DNA of 64,000 nt, taken from the NCBI RefSeq assembly GCF_018860745.1, contig NZ_JAHKPY010000003.1, positions 756,062 through 820,061 on the forward strand. The letters are read 5' to 3'. The notes beneath the pieces are model-generated. The model saw nothing but the letters and a program-made list of their open reading frames with translations, had not been told where the DNA came from and made no database searches. Positions 1 to 8,608 of the stretch are shown here, piece after piece. How positions within the stretch are numbered: position 1 is the stretch's first letter; each line of letters begins with the position of its first letter. Position numbers and translations under genes: made by a program. This stretch comes from Zobellia uliginosa (GTDB taxonomy: Bacteria; Bacteroidota; Bacteroidia; Flavobacteriales; Flavobacteriaceae).

Positions 1-24
1 GATATTAACATAGAAGGTGGTTTT

Positions 25-258
25 ATGGGTATTCCCAAGAGACTTGAGGGAGAAATAAAACTGGACAAGAACGAAGAACAAGAAATGCGGGATGCTATTA
101 GCATCAGGCAAGAAGACCAAGGTCATTTGCGAGATGGTTTTATGTATACGGTGAAGTTGACTGATGAAGAAGGGGTGTATGAATCGCAATTCAACGAATC
201 TAATTTGCCCAAGAAAATCAGACATTTTATAACCGATATCCAGAAAGGTGGCAACTGA
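25..258 (+). CDS. Small hypothetical protein, possibly 5'-truncated by the window edge
   Basis: A 77-residue acidic, polar protein with no recognised domain, signal peptide or membrane segment. AGGTGG lies four bases before the ATG, which supports this start. However, the same frame is open without a stop to base 1, so the gene could begin outside the window. It ends 24 bases before a HAD-family hydrolase on the same strand, so the two may be cotranscribed. I do not recognise the family. Confidence 0.5.
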   Translation: MGIPKRLEGEIKLDKNEEQEMRDAISIRQEDQGHLRDGFMYTVKLTDEEGVYESQFNESNLPKKIRHFITDIQKGGN

Positions 259-282
259 ACTACATTTAAAACATCAGATAAA

Positions 283-954
283 ATGAAGAAGCCCAAGTTG
301 CTTATTTTTGATATTAACGAAACGTTGTTGAACTTAAAACCGTTAACCGTTGCAATAAACAAGTCATTAGATTCAAAACATGCTTTCTCTCTGTGGTTCA
401 GAACGTTGCTTCATTATTCTTTAGTTGAAACTTTAACTGGTAATTATGTGGATTTTAGCGTTATAGGAAAAGCTACTTTGCAAATGACCATGCAAAAGTT
501 TAATAAAAACTTATCGGAAGATGTGTTGGATTCTATTTTAGGAAACATTAGAAAATTACCTGCACATGAGGATGTAAAGGAAGGGTTGAAGATTCTGAAG
601 GAAGATGGCATTAAACTTGTAGCGCTTTCCAACAGTAATGAACAACTTTTGAACGAACAGCTACAATTTGCTGGGATTGCTTCTTTTTTTGATGCCATTG
701 TTTCGGTCCAGGCGGTAGCTAGCTATAAACCAGAGCCGGCTCCGTATAAAGCCGTACTTTCTAAAATGGGCATATCACCAGAAAATACCATAATGGTTGC
801 TGCTCACGGTTGGGATATTTTAGGTGCTAAGCGCGCAGGTTTACGAACAGCCTTTGTTGCACGTAAAGGTCACGCTATTTATCCTTTGGACGGAACACCG
901 GAGATAGAGGGCAAAACTATTCTTGATGTAGCCCATACAATTTTAAAAAACTAG
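283..954 (+). CDS. Haloacid dehalogenase type II-like HAD hydrolase
   Basis: Predicted cytosolic HAD-superfamily hydrolase of the L-2-haloacid dehalogenase-like branch, 223 residues, normal length for the family. Motif I is D10-I-N-E-T14, with the nucleophile Asp10. Motif II is LSNSN around S116, motif III is K149 in SYKPEP, and the C-terminal HGWD element with D178 is followed by GAKRAGLRTAF, a hallmark of type II dehalogenases. The dehalogenase-typical Tyr after the nucleophile (DxY) is Asn12, so true dehalogenation is uncertain and a phosphatase or other substrate is possible. It sits just downstream of a small hypothetical gene and ends tail-to-tail with a minus-strand micro-gene, overlapping it by four bases. 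Confidence 0.85.
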   Translation: MKKPKLLIFDINETLLNLKPLTVAINKSLDSKHAFSLWFRTLLHYSLVETLTGNYVDFSVIGKATLQMTMQKFNKNLSEDVLDSILGNIRKLPAHEDVKEGLKILKEDGIKLVALSNSNEQLLNEQLQFAGIASFFDAIVSVQAVASYKPEPAPYKAVLSKMGISPENTIMVAAHGWDILGAKRAGLRTAFVARKGHAIYPLDGTPEIEGKTILDVAHTILKN

Positions 955-1094
955 TTCTTGACTAGTTCGTCTTTGTCGTTCAAATCACCATAATCTTGAA
1001 AAATACCACAAGAGTATTCTTTCTTGATTAAAGATTTTTCTTCTTGCTTTCTCTTTTTGGCCAAAACTTCGATTTGAGGAGATAAGTAACCCAT
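951..1094 (-). CDS. Micro-protein of 47 residues
   Basis: A complete ATG-to-TAG frame on the minus strand, convergent with the HAD gene and overlapping its stop codon by four bases. The product begins MGYLSPQIEVLAKK, has a highly charged Lys/Glu-rich middle and a single cysteine in EYSCGIF. Codon use looks like that of neighbouring genes and the frame fills the space exactly, which argues for a real gene. No signal peptide or membrane helix is visible. I do not know a function; a short soluble basic/acidic helix is the most that can be said. Confidence 0.5.
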   Translation of the reverse strand: MGYLSPQIEVLAKKRKQEEKSLIKKEYSCGIFQDYGDLNDKDELVKN

Positions 1095-1363
1095 GGTTTT
1101 TGTTTTTTAGGTATCGTTAGAACGCCCTTAGTATAAAATTGTTGTCTTCGTTTTCAGTTTTTAGTCTAAATACAATTCAAATGTAAATGGGTAATCTGAA
1201 ACCGAATATAATTTTACAAAAACTTTGTGATTTGTTGACCTATGAGTTGATAATGAACTACATAGAGGTATTCAACAATTTACTCCAGAACCATGAAGAT
1301 ATTGTTTTAGTTGTATGAAAATCACTAAAAATAATTAGGAAATTAAGATATTCGTTGAAAAAT
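1095..1363. other. Intergenic, nothing recognised
   Basis: AT-rich spacer between the 47-residue micro-gene and the 3' end of the GntR-type regulator, both read on the minus strand. No convincing coding frame, terminator stem or repeat was seen. Confidence 0.5.
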
Positions 1364-1996
1364 CTATAATACCACAAGTTGCTTTTCAATATAGCTTTTT
1401 ACCAACATTAAATTCATTTTTAGAACTAGTGCAGCGGAGGGTATATTATCATCCTCAATGGCTGAAATTATAGCATCGTGTTGATCATTGGAGTTGTAAT
1501 GGTAAGAATCGTTGGACATAAAAGCACGTTCGTAGAAAAATACACGGGTTTTCAAGTCTTTCAAAATTTGTTGAAAAACAGGGTTTTTATAGTTGGAAGT
1601 AAGCAGTCTGTGAAACTCCATATACGCATTCACCCGATTTTGAGCATCTTCTGAATTTGCAATACAATCTCTCTGTTTTTTGAGTTTGGATATTGAAAAT
1701 TCATCAAAATTAGACTCTTCTAATGCCAGAACTTCCAAGTGGGCTACAAGTTCGTAAAGATTCTTTGCTTCTTCCGGATTTACCGCTGCAATTACAAATC
1801 CGCGGTTGGGAATAGCGCGTACAATGTGAGATTGCTGTAGTTGGGTAAGCGCTTCTCTAATAGGCGTTACACTTACTTTAAGCTTGCGGGATAAAGCGGC
1901 CAGATTAATGCCTTGCCCAGGTTGTAAATCGCCTTTTTGCATTTGTTTTAAAAGATGCTCCCTTACTTTATCACGTAATATTATACTCATTCCCAT
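1364..1996 (-). CDS. GntR-family regulator, FadR/FCD type
   Basis: DNA-binding repressor or activator. The N-terminal winged helix carries the GntR signature VSVTPIREAL. The C-terminal half is an all-helical FCD-type ligand domain with the EFHRLL...N and DQHDAII segments that usually hold a metal and a small carboxylic acid. The frame is open for 44 more codons upstream, but that extension is basic, unlike the family and crosses the operator palindrome. I therefore start at the ATG at 1996; a second ATG two codons later at 1990 is equally possible. The gene is monocistronic, and a perfect 12-bp palindrome just upstream suggests autoregulation. Confidence 0.88.
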   Translation of the reverse strand: MGMSIILRDKVREHLLKQMQKGDLQPGQGINLAALSRKLKVSVTPIREALTQLQQSHIVRAIPNRGFVIAAVNPEEAKNLYELVAHLEVLALEESNFDEFSISKLKKQRDCIANSEDAQNRVNAYMEFHRLLTSNYKNPVFQQILKDLKTRVFFYERAFMSNDSYHYNSNDQHDAIISAIEDDNIPSAALVLKMNLMLVKSYIEKQLVVL

Positions 1997-2011
1997 TTTG
2001 TAAATATAAGT

Positions 2012-2023
2012 ATCGTATACGAT
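2012..2023. promoter_or_regulatory. Palindromic operator ahead of the GntR gene
   Basis: ATCGTATACGAT is a perfect 12-bp palindrome 15 bases upstream of the chosen start codon. FadR-subfamily GntR proteins commonly bind short palindromes with a GTATAC-like core, so an autoregulatory operator is likely. The assignment rests on position and symmetry only. Confidence 0.6.
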
Positions 2024-2195
2024 TTTTCGGTTCTTTTTGTAAACTGTTTTATTACATTGATAAAGGGTTTTATTAAAATATGACCTTATATTTTGCCATC
2101 TGCAAGTATTTTGATGCCGTTCATCCAATTAAGATCCTTAACTATAATATGCTGCATTATTTCCCGTTTTTGAACGATAACCTAAAATCTTAAAT

Positions 2196-3035
2196 ATGAC
2201 TTCCTATTTTAAACTTATTAGACCTTATGTTCTTGTTGGTGCATTTTCATTGTTAGCTTTTAGCTGTTCTGATGAGACCGATGAAATTCTAGATATAGGT
2301 CAAGAACAAGAAGATAAGCAAGAGCAAAAATTAGAATTGGAGCAAACGGAATTAGCCACTATTTTTGATTTAGAAGATTTGTCCAGTGCAGCGGATATAA
2401 CGATTGATGGAATATATGGAAATCGCGATTCTTCTAATTCAGGAAAAGATGAAACGTGCTACACGGCGGTATATACGGATAAAGGTTTTACCGCAACCTT
2501 TAATGATTGTGAAGCTGCAACTAATGATTATATAATGAGTGGCTCAATAGAGGTAGTTTATGGTGATGAAGGTGATGCTCATAATTATACGGTTACTTAT
2601 AACGATTTTTCAGTTGGTGGTATACAGTTAAATGGTAAAAGATCGGTAGGGGTTTCTGTAGAGGGATCTGTAAACGGATATGATTTGATTCTTGATATTG
2701 ATGTAGATATGGGTGTAGTTTTGGAAGATGGTCGTGAACTTTCCGAAGAAGGCACTAAAAACTATAGGTTCATGTCTACAGATTCTGGCGAAGGCTATGT
2801 TTTGCAAATGAACGGAGAGTGGATAGTCAATACTGATGATGACACTTATAATATAGATATTGCAAATGTATTACAAGCGGAGTCGTCTTGTGATTATATT
2901 GGAAAAGGTATAATGGAACTTGCTAAAAACGGATTAACGGTAGATGTTGATTTTGGTGATGGTTCTTGTGATGATGTTGCAGACCTTATTTATCCTGATG
3001 GCACTAAAGAAGTTATTTTGCTTAAAAAAGAATAA
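2196..3035 (+). CDS. Hypothetical secreted lipoprotein
   Basis: A 279-residue lipoprotein: signal peptide with lipobox LLAFSC around residue 24, followed by a Gln/Glu/Asp-rich linker. The rest is predicted beta-rich and acidic, with four further cysteines in the mature part (ETCYTA, FNDCEA, SSCDYI, GSCDDV) that could form disulfides. I do not recognise the domain. It is transcribed divergently from the GntR gene and closed by a strong bidirectional terminator, so it is a single-gene unit. Confidence 0.8.
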   Translation: MTSYFKLIRPYVLVGAFSLLAFSCSDETDEILDIGQEQEDKQEQKLELEQTELATIFDLEDLSSAADITIDGIYGNRDSSNSGKDETCYTAVYTDKGFTATFNDCEAATNDYIMSGSIEVVYGDEGDAHNYTVTYNDFSVGGIQLNGKRSVGVSVEGSVNGYDLILDIDVDMGVVLEDGRELSEEGTKNYRFMSTDSGEGYVLQMNGEWIVNTDDDTYNIDIANVLQAESSCDYIGKGIMELAKNGLTVDVDFGDGSCDDVADLIYPDGTKEVILLKKE

Positions 3036-3048
3036 AACTGTTATTTAT

Positions 3049-3086
3049 TAAAAAAGCCCTTGTCATATTATGGCAAGGGCTTTTTT
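3049..3086. terminator. Bidirectional intrinsic terminator
   Basis: AAGCCCTTG pairs with CAAGGGCTT; the stem extends inward through TCA/TGG around a TATTA loop, with A-tract and T-tract on the two sides. It serves the lipoprotein gene on + and the cytochrome gene on -, which converge here. Confidence 0.93.
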
Positions 3087-3111
3087 AATTGATTTTATTT
3101 AATTGAGAATA

Positions 3112-4578
3112 TTATAAAGTTTTTAGATACTCCAGTAAAGCTAGACGCTGTTCGTTGGTTAATTTATCACCGAAAATGTGTCCGCCGTTTCCATATCCTT
3201 TTAAAGTGGTGTCATAGGTTTCTTTATCTGTTTTAAAAACTTCTTCGGTATAATTCCAACCTAAATTTTCTTTGTCATAATCAGTACTATTAAAACTTCT
3301 GCTCCAATATTTTGGGCGTGTTGAGCTGTCTAATACTTGGGCAATGGTAGCTACGGAACCATTGTGAAAATATGGAGCTGTTGCCCAAACACCGTCTAAA
3401 GGAGGCGCTAAATACCCCCCTTCGGCATTAAACTCCAAACCAGCGGAACCTGTCCCGAACCAACCAGTATTGAACCAATCTAAAAAGTAATCGTTTACAT
3501 TGGAAGGCGTAGTGTATAGGTCGGAAAGTGCAGGGTCTGTCCCAATGGTTTTCAAGGAGACCAGAAGATTGGGGTATGACTCGTCATCGCCATAAGAACC
3601 GTGACATTTCACACAGTTTTCCTCAAATATAGGTTTGCCTTGGGCAGCACGATCGTCATCAATTTCAAAAGGATAAGAAGGAGCTTCCAAACTATAAATA
3701 TAGGCTAGGATATCCGGCATTTTTGTATCTAGTTCTTCGGCTTTGGTTTTGTCGTCCAAAGTTAAAAGGGCTGAACCAATAAAAGATTTACAAAAATCCT
3801 TACGTCCAATAGCATGGTAGAACATGGCGTTCTTTTTCTTTAATAACCACCAAGCGGGCACGTCAGTTGGTATAACTTCATCACTTACATTAACATTTGG
3901 GGTATCTGTCCATTCCAACGAATTTTTATCTCTATGCGCTGCTAGAACTCTAGTGATTTTATCTGCAGGATTGGCCCCACGGGTTTTTGTAAGCGTTTTA
4001 GGGCCAATGGCTTCTATACTTTTCCTGAACTGGTTATAAGCCGCCCATTCATCACTGTTTGGACCACCATAAAGCAAAGAAATGCCGGTACTTACCAGGC
4101 CAATATTATCAGCTCTGTTGATGGTGAAGTCAGCCGCGTGGTTTCCCAATCCTACAACAAACTCATTATTTATAAAACCGGCATGACAGGACATGCAATT
4201 GGGAGAAACTATCCGGACCCCATTTGCTGCGTCAACCGCAGTATATTCATAAGCAATATTGGCATTATCTCCACTACGTTCTAAGACATTGGTGTTATCT
4301 TCTCCAGAGCCTTGTACAAAGGCTTGATACGGCACTCCAGAACTCATATAGTTACCGTTGATCAAAAAGTCATACCCCTTTACAACATCTCCAATTCTCT
4401 GGGCGGAAGAAGGAATAGCGTCCAGCTCTAATATGGGTTCAGGTTCCGGTTCGGGATTTGGGGCGGGAGATTGCTCATCCGGATCAGGAACTGGTTCATA
4501 ATTGTTGCTGTCACTAGAGCAGGCATAACCAAAAAGCAATAGACCTGTAAGTGCAAAGATTTTAACGTGCTTTTTCAA
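3112..4578 (-). CDS. Dihaem c-type cytochrome lipoprotein, RoxA-like
   Basis: A 488-residue lipoprotein (lipobox GYAC, Cys20) with a Pro/Glu-rich linker and two haem c sites, CMSCH at 128-132 and CVKCH at 322-326. The C-terminal signature APPLDGVWATAPYFHNGS followed by the RPKYWSR segment is typical of the RoxA/dihaem cytochrome c peroxidase superfamily. RoxA proteins cleave polyisoprene with a haem-bound oxygen, while related proteins are peroxidases. Substrate here is unknown. It is predicted to act in the periplasm or on the cell surface, is monocistronic and converges on the preceding lipoprotein gene. Confidence 0.87.
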   Translation of the reverse strand: MKKHVKIFALTGLLLFGYACSSDSNNYEPVPDPDEQSPAPNPEPEPEPILELDAIPSSAQRIGDVVKGYDFLINGNYMSSGVPYQAFVQGSGEDNTNVLERSGDNANIAYEYTAVDAANGVRIVSPNCMSCHAGFINNEFVVGLGNHAADFTINRADNIGLVSTGISLLYGGPNSDEWAAYNQFRKSIEAIGPKTLTKTRGANPADKITRVLAAHRDKNSLEWTDTPNVNVSDEVIPTDVPAWWLLKKKNAMFYHAIGRKDFCKSFIGSALLTLDDKTKAEELDTKMPDILAYIYSLEAPSYPFEIDDDRAAQGKPIFEENCVKCHGSYGDDESYPNLLVSLKTIGTDPALSDLYTTPSNVNDYFLDWFNTGWFGTGSAGLEFNAEGGYLAPPLDGVWATAPYFHNGSVATIAQVLDSSTRPKYWSRSFNSTDYDKENLGWNYTEEVFKTDKETYDTTLKGYGNGGHIFGDKLTNEQRLALLEYLKTL

Positions 4579-4985
4579 AACATTAAATTTTACTCGCTTT
4601 AAGGAGAGCGATGTGACGCGGGCGTAAGATAGTAATAAAGCTGATTATAGTTATTTGATATTGATAATAAAACCAATATGCGGGAAGGAAACGGCGTTTT
4701 GTATAAAAGAAAGTATGGATAAATTGCCGCCCTAACTGTATATTATGACTTCTTTTTTGTATAAATCCATAACCGTTCATCGATTACTTTAAATATTGTT
4801 AAATGACCCACTGTCATTTTGTTTGTAAAAGGATGTTTATAATGTTGATAACAAGTATTTTGTGGGTTCGAACAAAGAATACGTCAACCCGTTGTACTCC
4901 CTGAATTTCTTCGATTATAAATGCAAAAAAAATCAAAATAATTTCTTACCTTATCCTCCTAATTTTAAAACAAGAAAAATACCGA
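4579..4985. other. Divergent intergenic region, no gene seen
   Basis: About 400 bases between the divergent cytochrome and cold-shock genes. A 65-codon minus-strand frame lies at 4583-4780 but has no protein-like features. Long leaders are usual for cold-shock mRNAs, so part of this may be 5' untranslated RNA. I could not fix a promoter. Confidence 0.5.
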
Positions 4986-5441
4986 ATGGCTAAATCTCAG
5001 CAAACCTATAATAAGACTGAAAAAGAGAAGAAACGTTTAAAAAAACGTGAAGAAAAAGCAAAGAAAAAAACTGCACGTAAAGCGGCTGCAAAAGAGAATG
5101 ATGAAGGAATTCCATTTGCTTATGTTGACTTTAATGGTAACCTTGTGGACACTCCGCCAGACCCATCACAAAAAATTCAGGTTGATGCCGAGGACATTGT
5201 TCTGGGGATTCCTAAGAAAGAAGAAGGAGACCAAGAAGAATTTGATCCGGTACGTAACGGAAAAGTGTCTTATTTTGATTTCTCAAAAGGATTCGGTTTC
5301 ATTATCGATTCAGAGAACCAAGAAAAATACTTCGTTCACGTGAGTGGTCTTATTGACGAAATTAACGAGAACGACAAAGTATCTTTTGAACTTGAAAGAG
5401 GTATGAAAGGTATGAATGCCGTTAGAGTCAAGAAAATATAG
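4986..5441 (+). CDS. Cold-shock domain protein with basic N-terminal tail
   Basis: A 151-residue RNA/DNA-binding protein. Residues about 88-150 form a cold-shock domain with RNP1 KGFGFI and RNP2-like YFVHVS, where CspA-type proteins bind single-stranded nucleic acid. The first 40 residues are an unusually Lys/Arg-rich, Ala-containing helix, probably an extra nucleic-acid contact; an acidic linker follows. Bacteroidota often encode this long form alongside short Csp proteins. Two weak hairpins follow the stop at about 5449-5461 and 5485-5502, possible terminators. Confidence 0.88.
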   Translation: MAKSQQTYNKTEKEKKRLKKREEKAKKKTARKAAAKENDEGIPFAYVDFNGNLVDTPPDPSQKIQVDAEDIVLGIPKKEEGDQEEFDPVRNGKVSYFDFSKGFGFIIDSENQEKYFVHVSGLIDEINENDKVSFELERGMKGMNAVRVKKI

Positions 5442-5515
5442 CACTCTTATTGCTTCGCAATTTTCTGATTGCATCGTTTAATTAGGACATTACTTCGTGT
5501 CCGATTTTTATACTT

Positions 5516-6199
5516 ATGAAAAAATTAATTTTGGTTTTTTCAGTACTTTTTGTCACATTATGGTCATGCAAACCAACAGCTAAAAGTCTGTTTAACGGTA
5601 AAGACCTTAGCGGTTGGCATATAGATGTTCCAGCAATGGATAGTACCGATGCAAGAAACCCCTTTATTATAAGAGATGGCATGTTGGTTAGCTTAGGCAC
5701 GCCAGCAGGCCATATTATTACTGATGCTTCTTATGAGGATTTCCGACTTGATGTGGAATATCGTTTTGCAGGAGAACCAGGTAATTGTGGTGTTCTGGTT
5801 TTTGCTTCTACACCGCGTTCTTTATATAAAATGTTCCCAAAATCTATTGAGGTTCAAATGATGCATGAAAATGCAGGTGATTTTTGGTGTATCGTTGAGG
5901 ATATTAAGGTGATAAATATGGAATCTCGTCGCGGTCCAAGAGAAGAGTGGGGGATTACCGAAGGAAAAAAACGAAGAATTCTTAATCTGACAGATGGTTC
6001 TGAAAGTCCATTAGGTGAATGGAACCACATGGTCATAGAATGTCTGGAAAACGAGATTAAGGTGTGGCTGAATGGGGACTTGGTAAACTACGGTTTTGAT
6101 GCTACGGCACGAACAGGACAGATTGCCTTACAGGCCGAAGGGTCAGAAGTAGAGTTCAGAAAGATCTTGCTAACACCTATTGACGAACTCACAGAATAA
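5516..6199 (+). CDS. DUF1080 (3-keto-glycoside hydrolase-like) lipoprotein
   Basis: A 227-residue lipoprotein: signal peptide ending in the lipobox TLWSC, then a concanavalin-like DUF1080 domain that opens with the diagnostic LFNGKDLSGW. Members of this family have been described as 3-keto-disaccharide hydrolases and are frequent near sugar-oxidation genes. Predicted to be anchored in the outer membrane or periplasm. A TIM-barrel isomerase and a sorbosone dehydrogenase-like lipoprotein lie 1.5-3.6 kb downstream, which fits a role in oxidised-sugar turnover, although an RNA-modification gene and an SDR lie between. Confidence 0.85.
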   Translation: MKKLILVFSVLFVTLWSCKPTAKSLFNGKDLSGWHIDVPAMDSTDARNPFIIRDGMLVSLGTPAGHIITDASYEDFRLDVEYRFAGEPGNCGVLVFASTPRSLYKMFPKSIEVQMMHENAGDFWCIVEDIKVINMESRRGPREEWGITEGKKRRILNLTDGSESPLGEWNHMVIECLENEIKVWLNGDLVNYGFDATARTGQIALQAEGSEVEFRKILLTPIDELTE

Positions 6200-6206
6200 T
6201 CTGGTT

Positions 6207-6806
6207 TTATTTTAACTTTAAATTCAATTTTTGCGGTAAGTTGGAAAGAGCTATCACGTCAGATGGATTCATTCCTTTTAAGGTAATCTCGCCAATTCGT
6301 ACCCGTACCAATCTCAGTGTGGGAAAGCCTACAACTGCGGTCATCTTACGTACTTGTCTAAATTTTCCTTCCGTTAAAGTAACTGACAACCAAGAATTAG
6401 GCCTATGGGTTCCAACTCGTAAAAGATGATGCGGTTCTGGAAAATCGGGCTCATCAGTAATCAGTTTAGCGTCACAAGGTTTTGTCAAATATTTTTTACC
6501 CTCAATACCAATCTCAACTCCTTTTTGTAATTTTTCTATAGCTTCGGGGGTAATGATACCATCTAATTGGGCATAATACTCCTTTTCTATTCCCGAGCGG
6601 TTAACGGTATCGCTCAGTTTGCCGTCTGTAGTCATTAATAACAGGCCTTCTGATTTTAAATCTAATCGGCCTATTGCCATAATAGTATCATCAAAAGCAT
6701 GAAGCTCACTAATGAAACGTTTGGTTCGCTTCTCCTTAATATTATTGGACCCCATTTGACTTATAAATCCAAATGGCTTATATATTTTATAATGTTTGTG
6801 GGACAT
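6207..6806 (-). CDS. rluE: rRNA pseudouridine synthase, RsuA/RluE family
   Basis: A 199-residue cytosolic enzyme that would convert a uridine in rRNA to pseudouridine. It begins with the KPFG segment of this family and carries the catalytic motif GRLDLKSEGLL with its Asp, plus the C-terminal GKFRQVRKM and GFPTLRLVR motifs. It lacks the N-terminal S4 domain, as does E. coli RluE (23S U2457), so RluE is the closest named match; the exact target base is inferred. It converges on the DUF1080 gene with only 7 bases between the stop codons. Confidence 0.88.
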   Translation of the reverse strand: MSHKHYKIYKPFGFISQMGSNNIKEKRTKRFISELHAFDDTIMAIGRLDLKSEGLLLMTTDGKLSDTVNRSGIEKEYYAQLDGIITPEAIEKLQKGVEIGIEGKKYLTKPCDAKLITDEPDFPEPHHLLRVGTHRPNSWLSVTLTEGKFRQVRKMTAVVGFPTLRLVRVRIGEITLKGMNPSDVIALSNLPQKLNLKLK

Positions 6807-6969
6807 GAAGTTAAATTAGGGTGTAAAGATAAGGTAGACTTTAGTTCATTTGCTAAATGTAAAATAGCGTATAAGCTTATGTATATGTCTTTGGGTTAAA
6901 AATGCATTAATCTGCATCAACTAAACAGCTCAGTGTAGTATAATTTTGTTACAACTAAAAAATAATGAA

Positions 6970-7599
6970 ATGGAAAATGTATTAGTAGCAGGCGCCAATG
7001 GCACTACAGGAAAAAAAATAGTAAAGCTTTTAAATGAATCTCAATATTTCAATCCAATTGCCATGATTCGCAAAGAATCGCAGAAAGAGCAATTCGAAAA
7101 GGATAATATCACCACGGTTATGGGTGATTTAGAAAAGGACATATCCCATACAGTAAAGAATATAGACAAGGTAATTTTTGCAGCAGGTTCGGGAGGAAAA
7201 AAGGTAGAAGCTGTTGATCAGGAAGGTGCTAAGAAATTAGTAGATGCCGCAAAAACAGCAAATCTCAAGAAATTTGTGATGCTCAGTTCTATGGGAGCAG
7301 AGAACCCGGCTGAGGCAAGTGAACTAAAAGAATATTTAAAGGCAAAACACAACGCAGACGTTTATCTCAAAGATAGTAATCTAACTTATGCCATAGTGCG
7401 ACCAGGTTCGTTAACTAACGATAAAGGTACGGGAAAGATAAAGGCCCAAGCAAATTTAGAGCAATCGGGGTCGATTAGTAGAGATGATGTTGCCCAAACG
7501 TTAGTACGTTCTTTACATGATGATGCCGTTAAGAATGCTACTTTCGAAATCTTGGAAGGTGAAACTTTAATTGGAGAGGCCATAGATTCGGTTTCATAA
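6970..7599 (+). CDS. NAD(P)-binding atypical SDR (NmrA/YwnB-like)
   Basis: A single Rossmann-domain protein of 209 residues. The dinucleotide site is VAGANGTTGKKIV near the N terminus, and SSMGAE and the LTYAIVRPGSL segment are typical of the SDR_a5/NAD(P)H-binding group that includes biliverdin reductase B-like proteins. There is no clear YxxxK pair, so the reaction is unknown. The frame can be extended to a TTG at 6946, but a TAATTTTG -7 element at 6941-6948 overlaps that codon, so the ATG at 6970 is preferred. Confidence 0.83.
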   Translation: MENVLVAGANGTTGKKIVKLLNESQYFNPIAMIRKESQKEQFEKDNITTVMGDLEKDISHTVKNIDKVIFAAGSGGKKVEAVDQEGAKKLVDAAKTANLKKFVMLSSMGAENPAEASELKEYLKAKHNADVYLKDSNLTYAIVRPGSLTNDKGTGKIKAQANLEQSGSISRDDVAQTLVRSLHDDAVKNATFEILEGETLIGEAIDSVS

Positions 7600-7642
7600 A
7601 GTGTATATATTTTCGGTCGTACGGAAAGATTGTAATATATTC

Positions 7643-7674
7643 GGGTTTGTCTTTTAAGGCAAACCCATTTTTTT
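7643..7674 (+). terminator. Intrinsic terminator after the SDR gene
   Basis: GGGTTTG pairs with CAAACCC around a short loop and is followed by seven T residues. It separates the SDR gene from the isomerase gene downstream. Confidence 0.85.
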
Positions 7675-7705
7675 GTTGAAATTTTATGAAATCGCCCCAT
7701 TTAAT

Positions 7706-8599
7706 ATGTATAGAAGAGACTTTATAAAACGGAGTAGTTTGGCTTATGCAGCTACATTTTTGCCGGTAACGGGCTTTACTATAAAAAACAAACCCAAATT
7801 TAAAATGGGATTGCAATTATTTACTATTAGAGATGCCATGAAAGCAGACCCATTGGGCAGTTTGAAAAAAGCAAAGGCTATGGGCTACGAAGACTTGGAA
7901 ATTTATGGTTTTGATCCTGAACAAATAGGATATTATGGTTATGAGGCAAAAGAGTTTAAGTTAATATTAGACGACCTTAACCTTACAACTACTAGTGGGC
8001 ATTATGACTTTTCGTCCTATTTTGATAAACCCGATGATGAACTTAAAAGCTATTTGAACTCTTGTATTCAAGGAGCACATATTCTTAACAAATCTTATAT
8101 TACTTGGCCTTGGTTGGCACCTGAATTCCGAACCATTGAAAACTATAAAATGCTTAGCGGTAAACTCAATTGGATGGCAGAGCACGTAAATTCCGCCGGA
8201 CTTGGTTTTGCCTATCATAACCACGATTTTGAATTTACGGACCATAATGGGCAAACCGGGTATGACATTCTATTAGAGGAAACAGATCCTGAATTGGTAA
8301 AATTACAGATGGATATGTATTGGGTAATGCATTCCTCAAAAAAAACACCACAACAACTTATTGCGGCAAATCCCGATCGCTATGTAATGTGGCATATAAA
8401 AGACATGGATAAAGTTTCTCGCGATTATACGGAATTGGGTAATGGCTCTATAGATTATGGGGCTATGCTTTCTCAGATAGACATCGGTGCATTACAGTAT
8501 TATTATATTGAGCAAGGCAGTAATTTTGCTCAGAACTCCATGCAGAGTATTGCGGACAGCGCTAAATTTTTCAAAAAAAACTTACGACAATACCTTTAA
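7706..8599 (+). CDS. Exported sugar phosphate isomerase/epimerase-like TIM barrel
   Basis: A 297-residue AP-endonuclease-2/xylose isomerase-like TIM barrel. The N terminus MYRRDFIKRSS is a twin-arginine (Tat) signal, so the protein is exported folded, probably with a bound metal. Typical metal-site segments are visible: YHNHDFEF, LQMDMYW and WHIKDMD. The frame is open upstream to 7673, but that would place the Tat motif internally and the start inside the terminator, so the ATG at 7706 is chosen. It is followed after 9 bases by a sorbosone dehydrogenase-like gene, so a two-gene sugar-oxidation operon is likely. Confidence 0.87.
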   Translation: MYRRDFIKRSSLAYAATFLPVTGFTIKNKPKFKMGLQLFTIRDAMKADPLGSLKKAKAMGYEDLEIYGFDPEQIGYYGYEAKEFKLILDDLNLTTTSGHYDFSSYFDKPDDELKSYLNSCIQGAHILNKSYITWPWLAPEFRTIENYKMLSGKLNWMAEHVNSAGLGFAYHNHDFEFTDHNGQTGYDILLEETDPELVKLQMDMYWVMHSSKKTPQQLIAANPDRYVMWHIKDMDKVSRDYTELGNGSIDYGAMLSQIDIGALQYYYIEQGSNFAQNSMQSIADSAKFFKKNLRQYL

Positions 8600-8608
8600 A
8601 ACAAACAC

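Noticed and set aside
4583-4780. A 65-codon minus-strand frame upstream of the cytochrome gene
   Set aside because: Composition is aromatic and basic with no domain, and it lies in the likely leader of the cytochrome gene.
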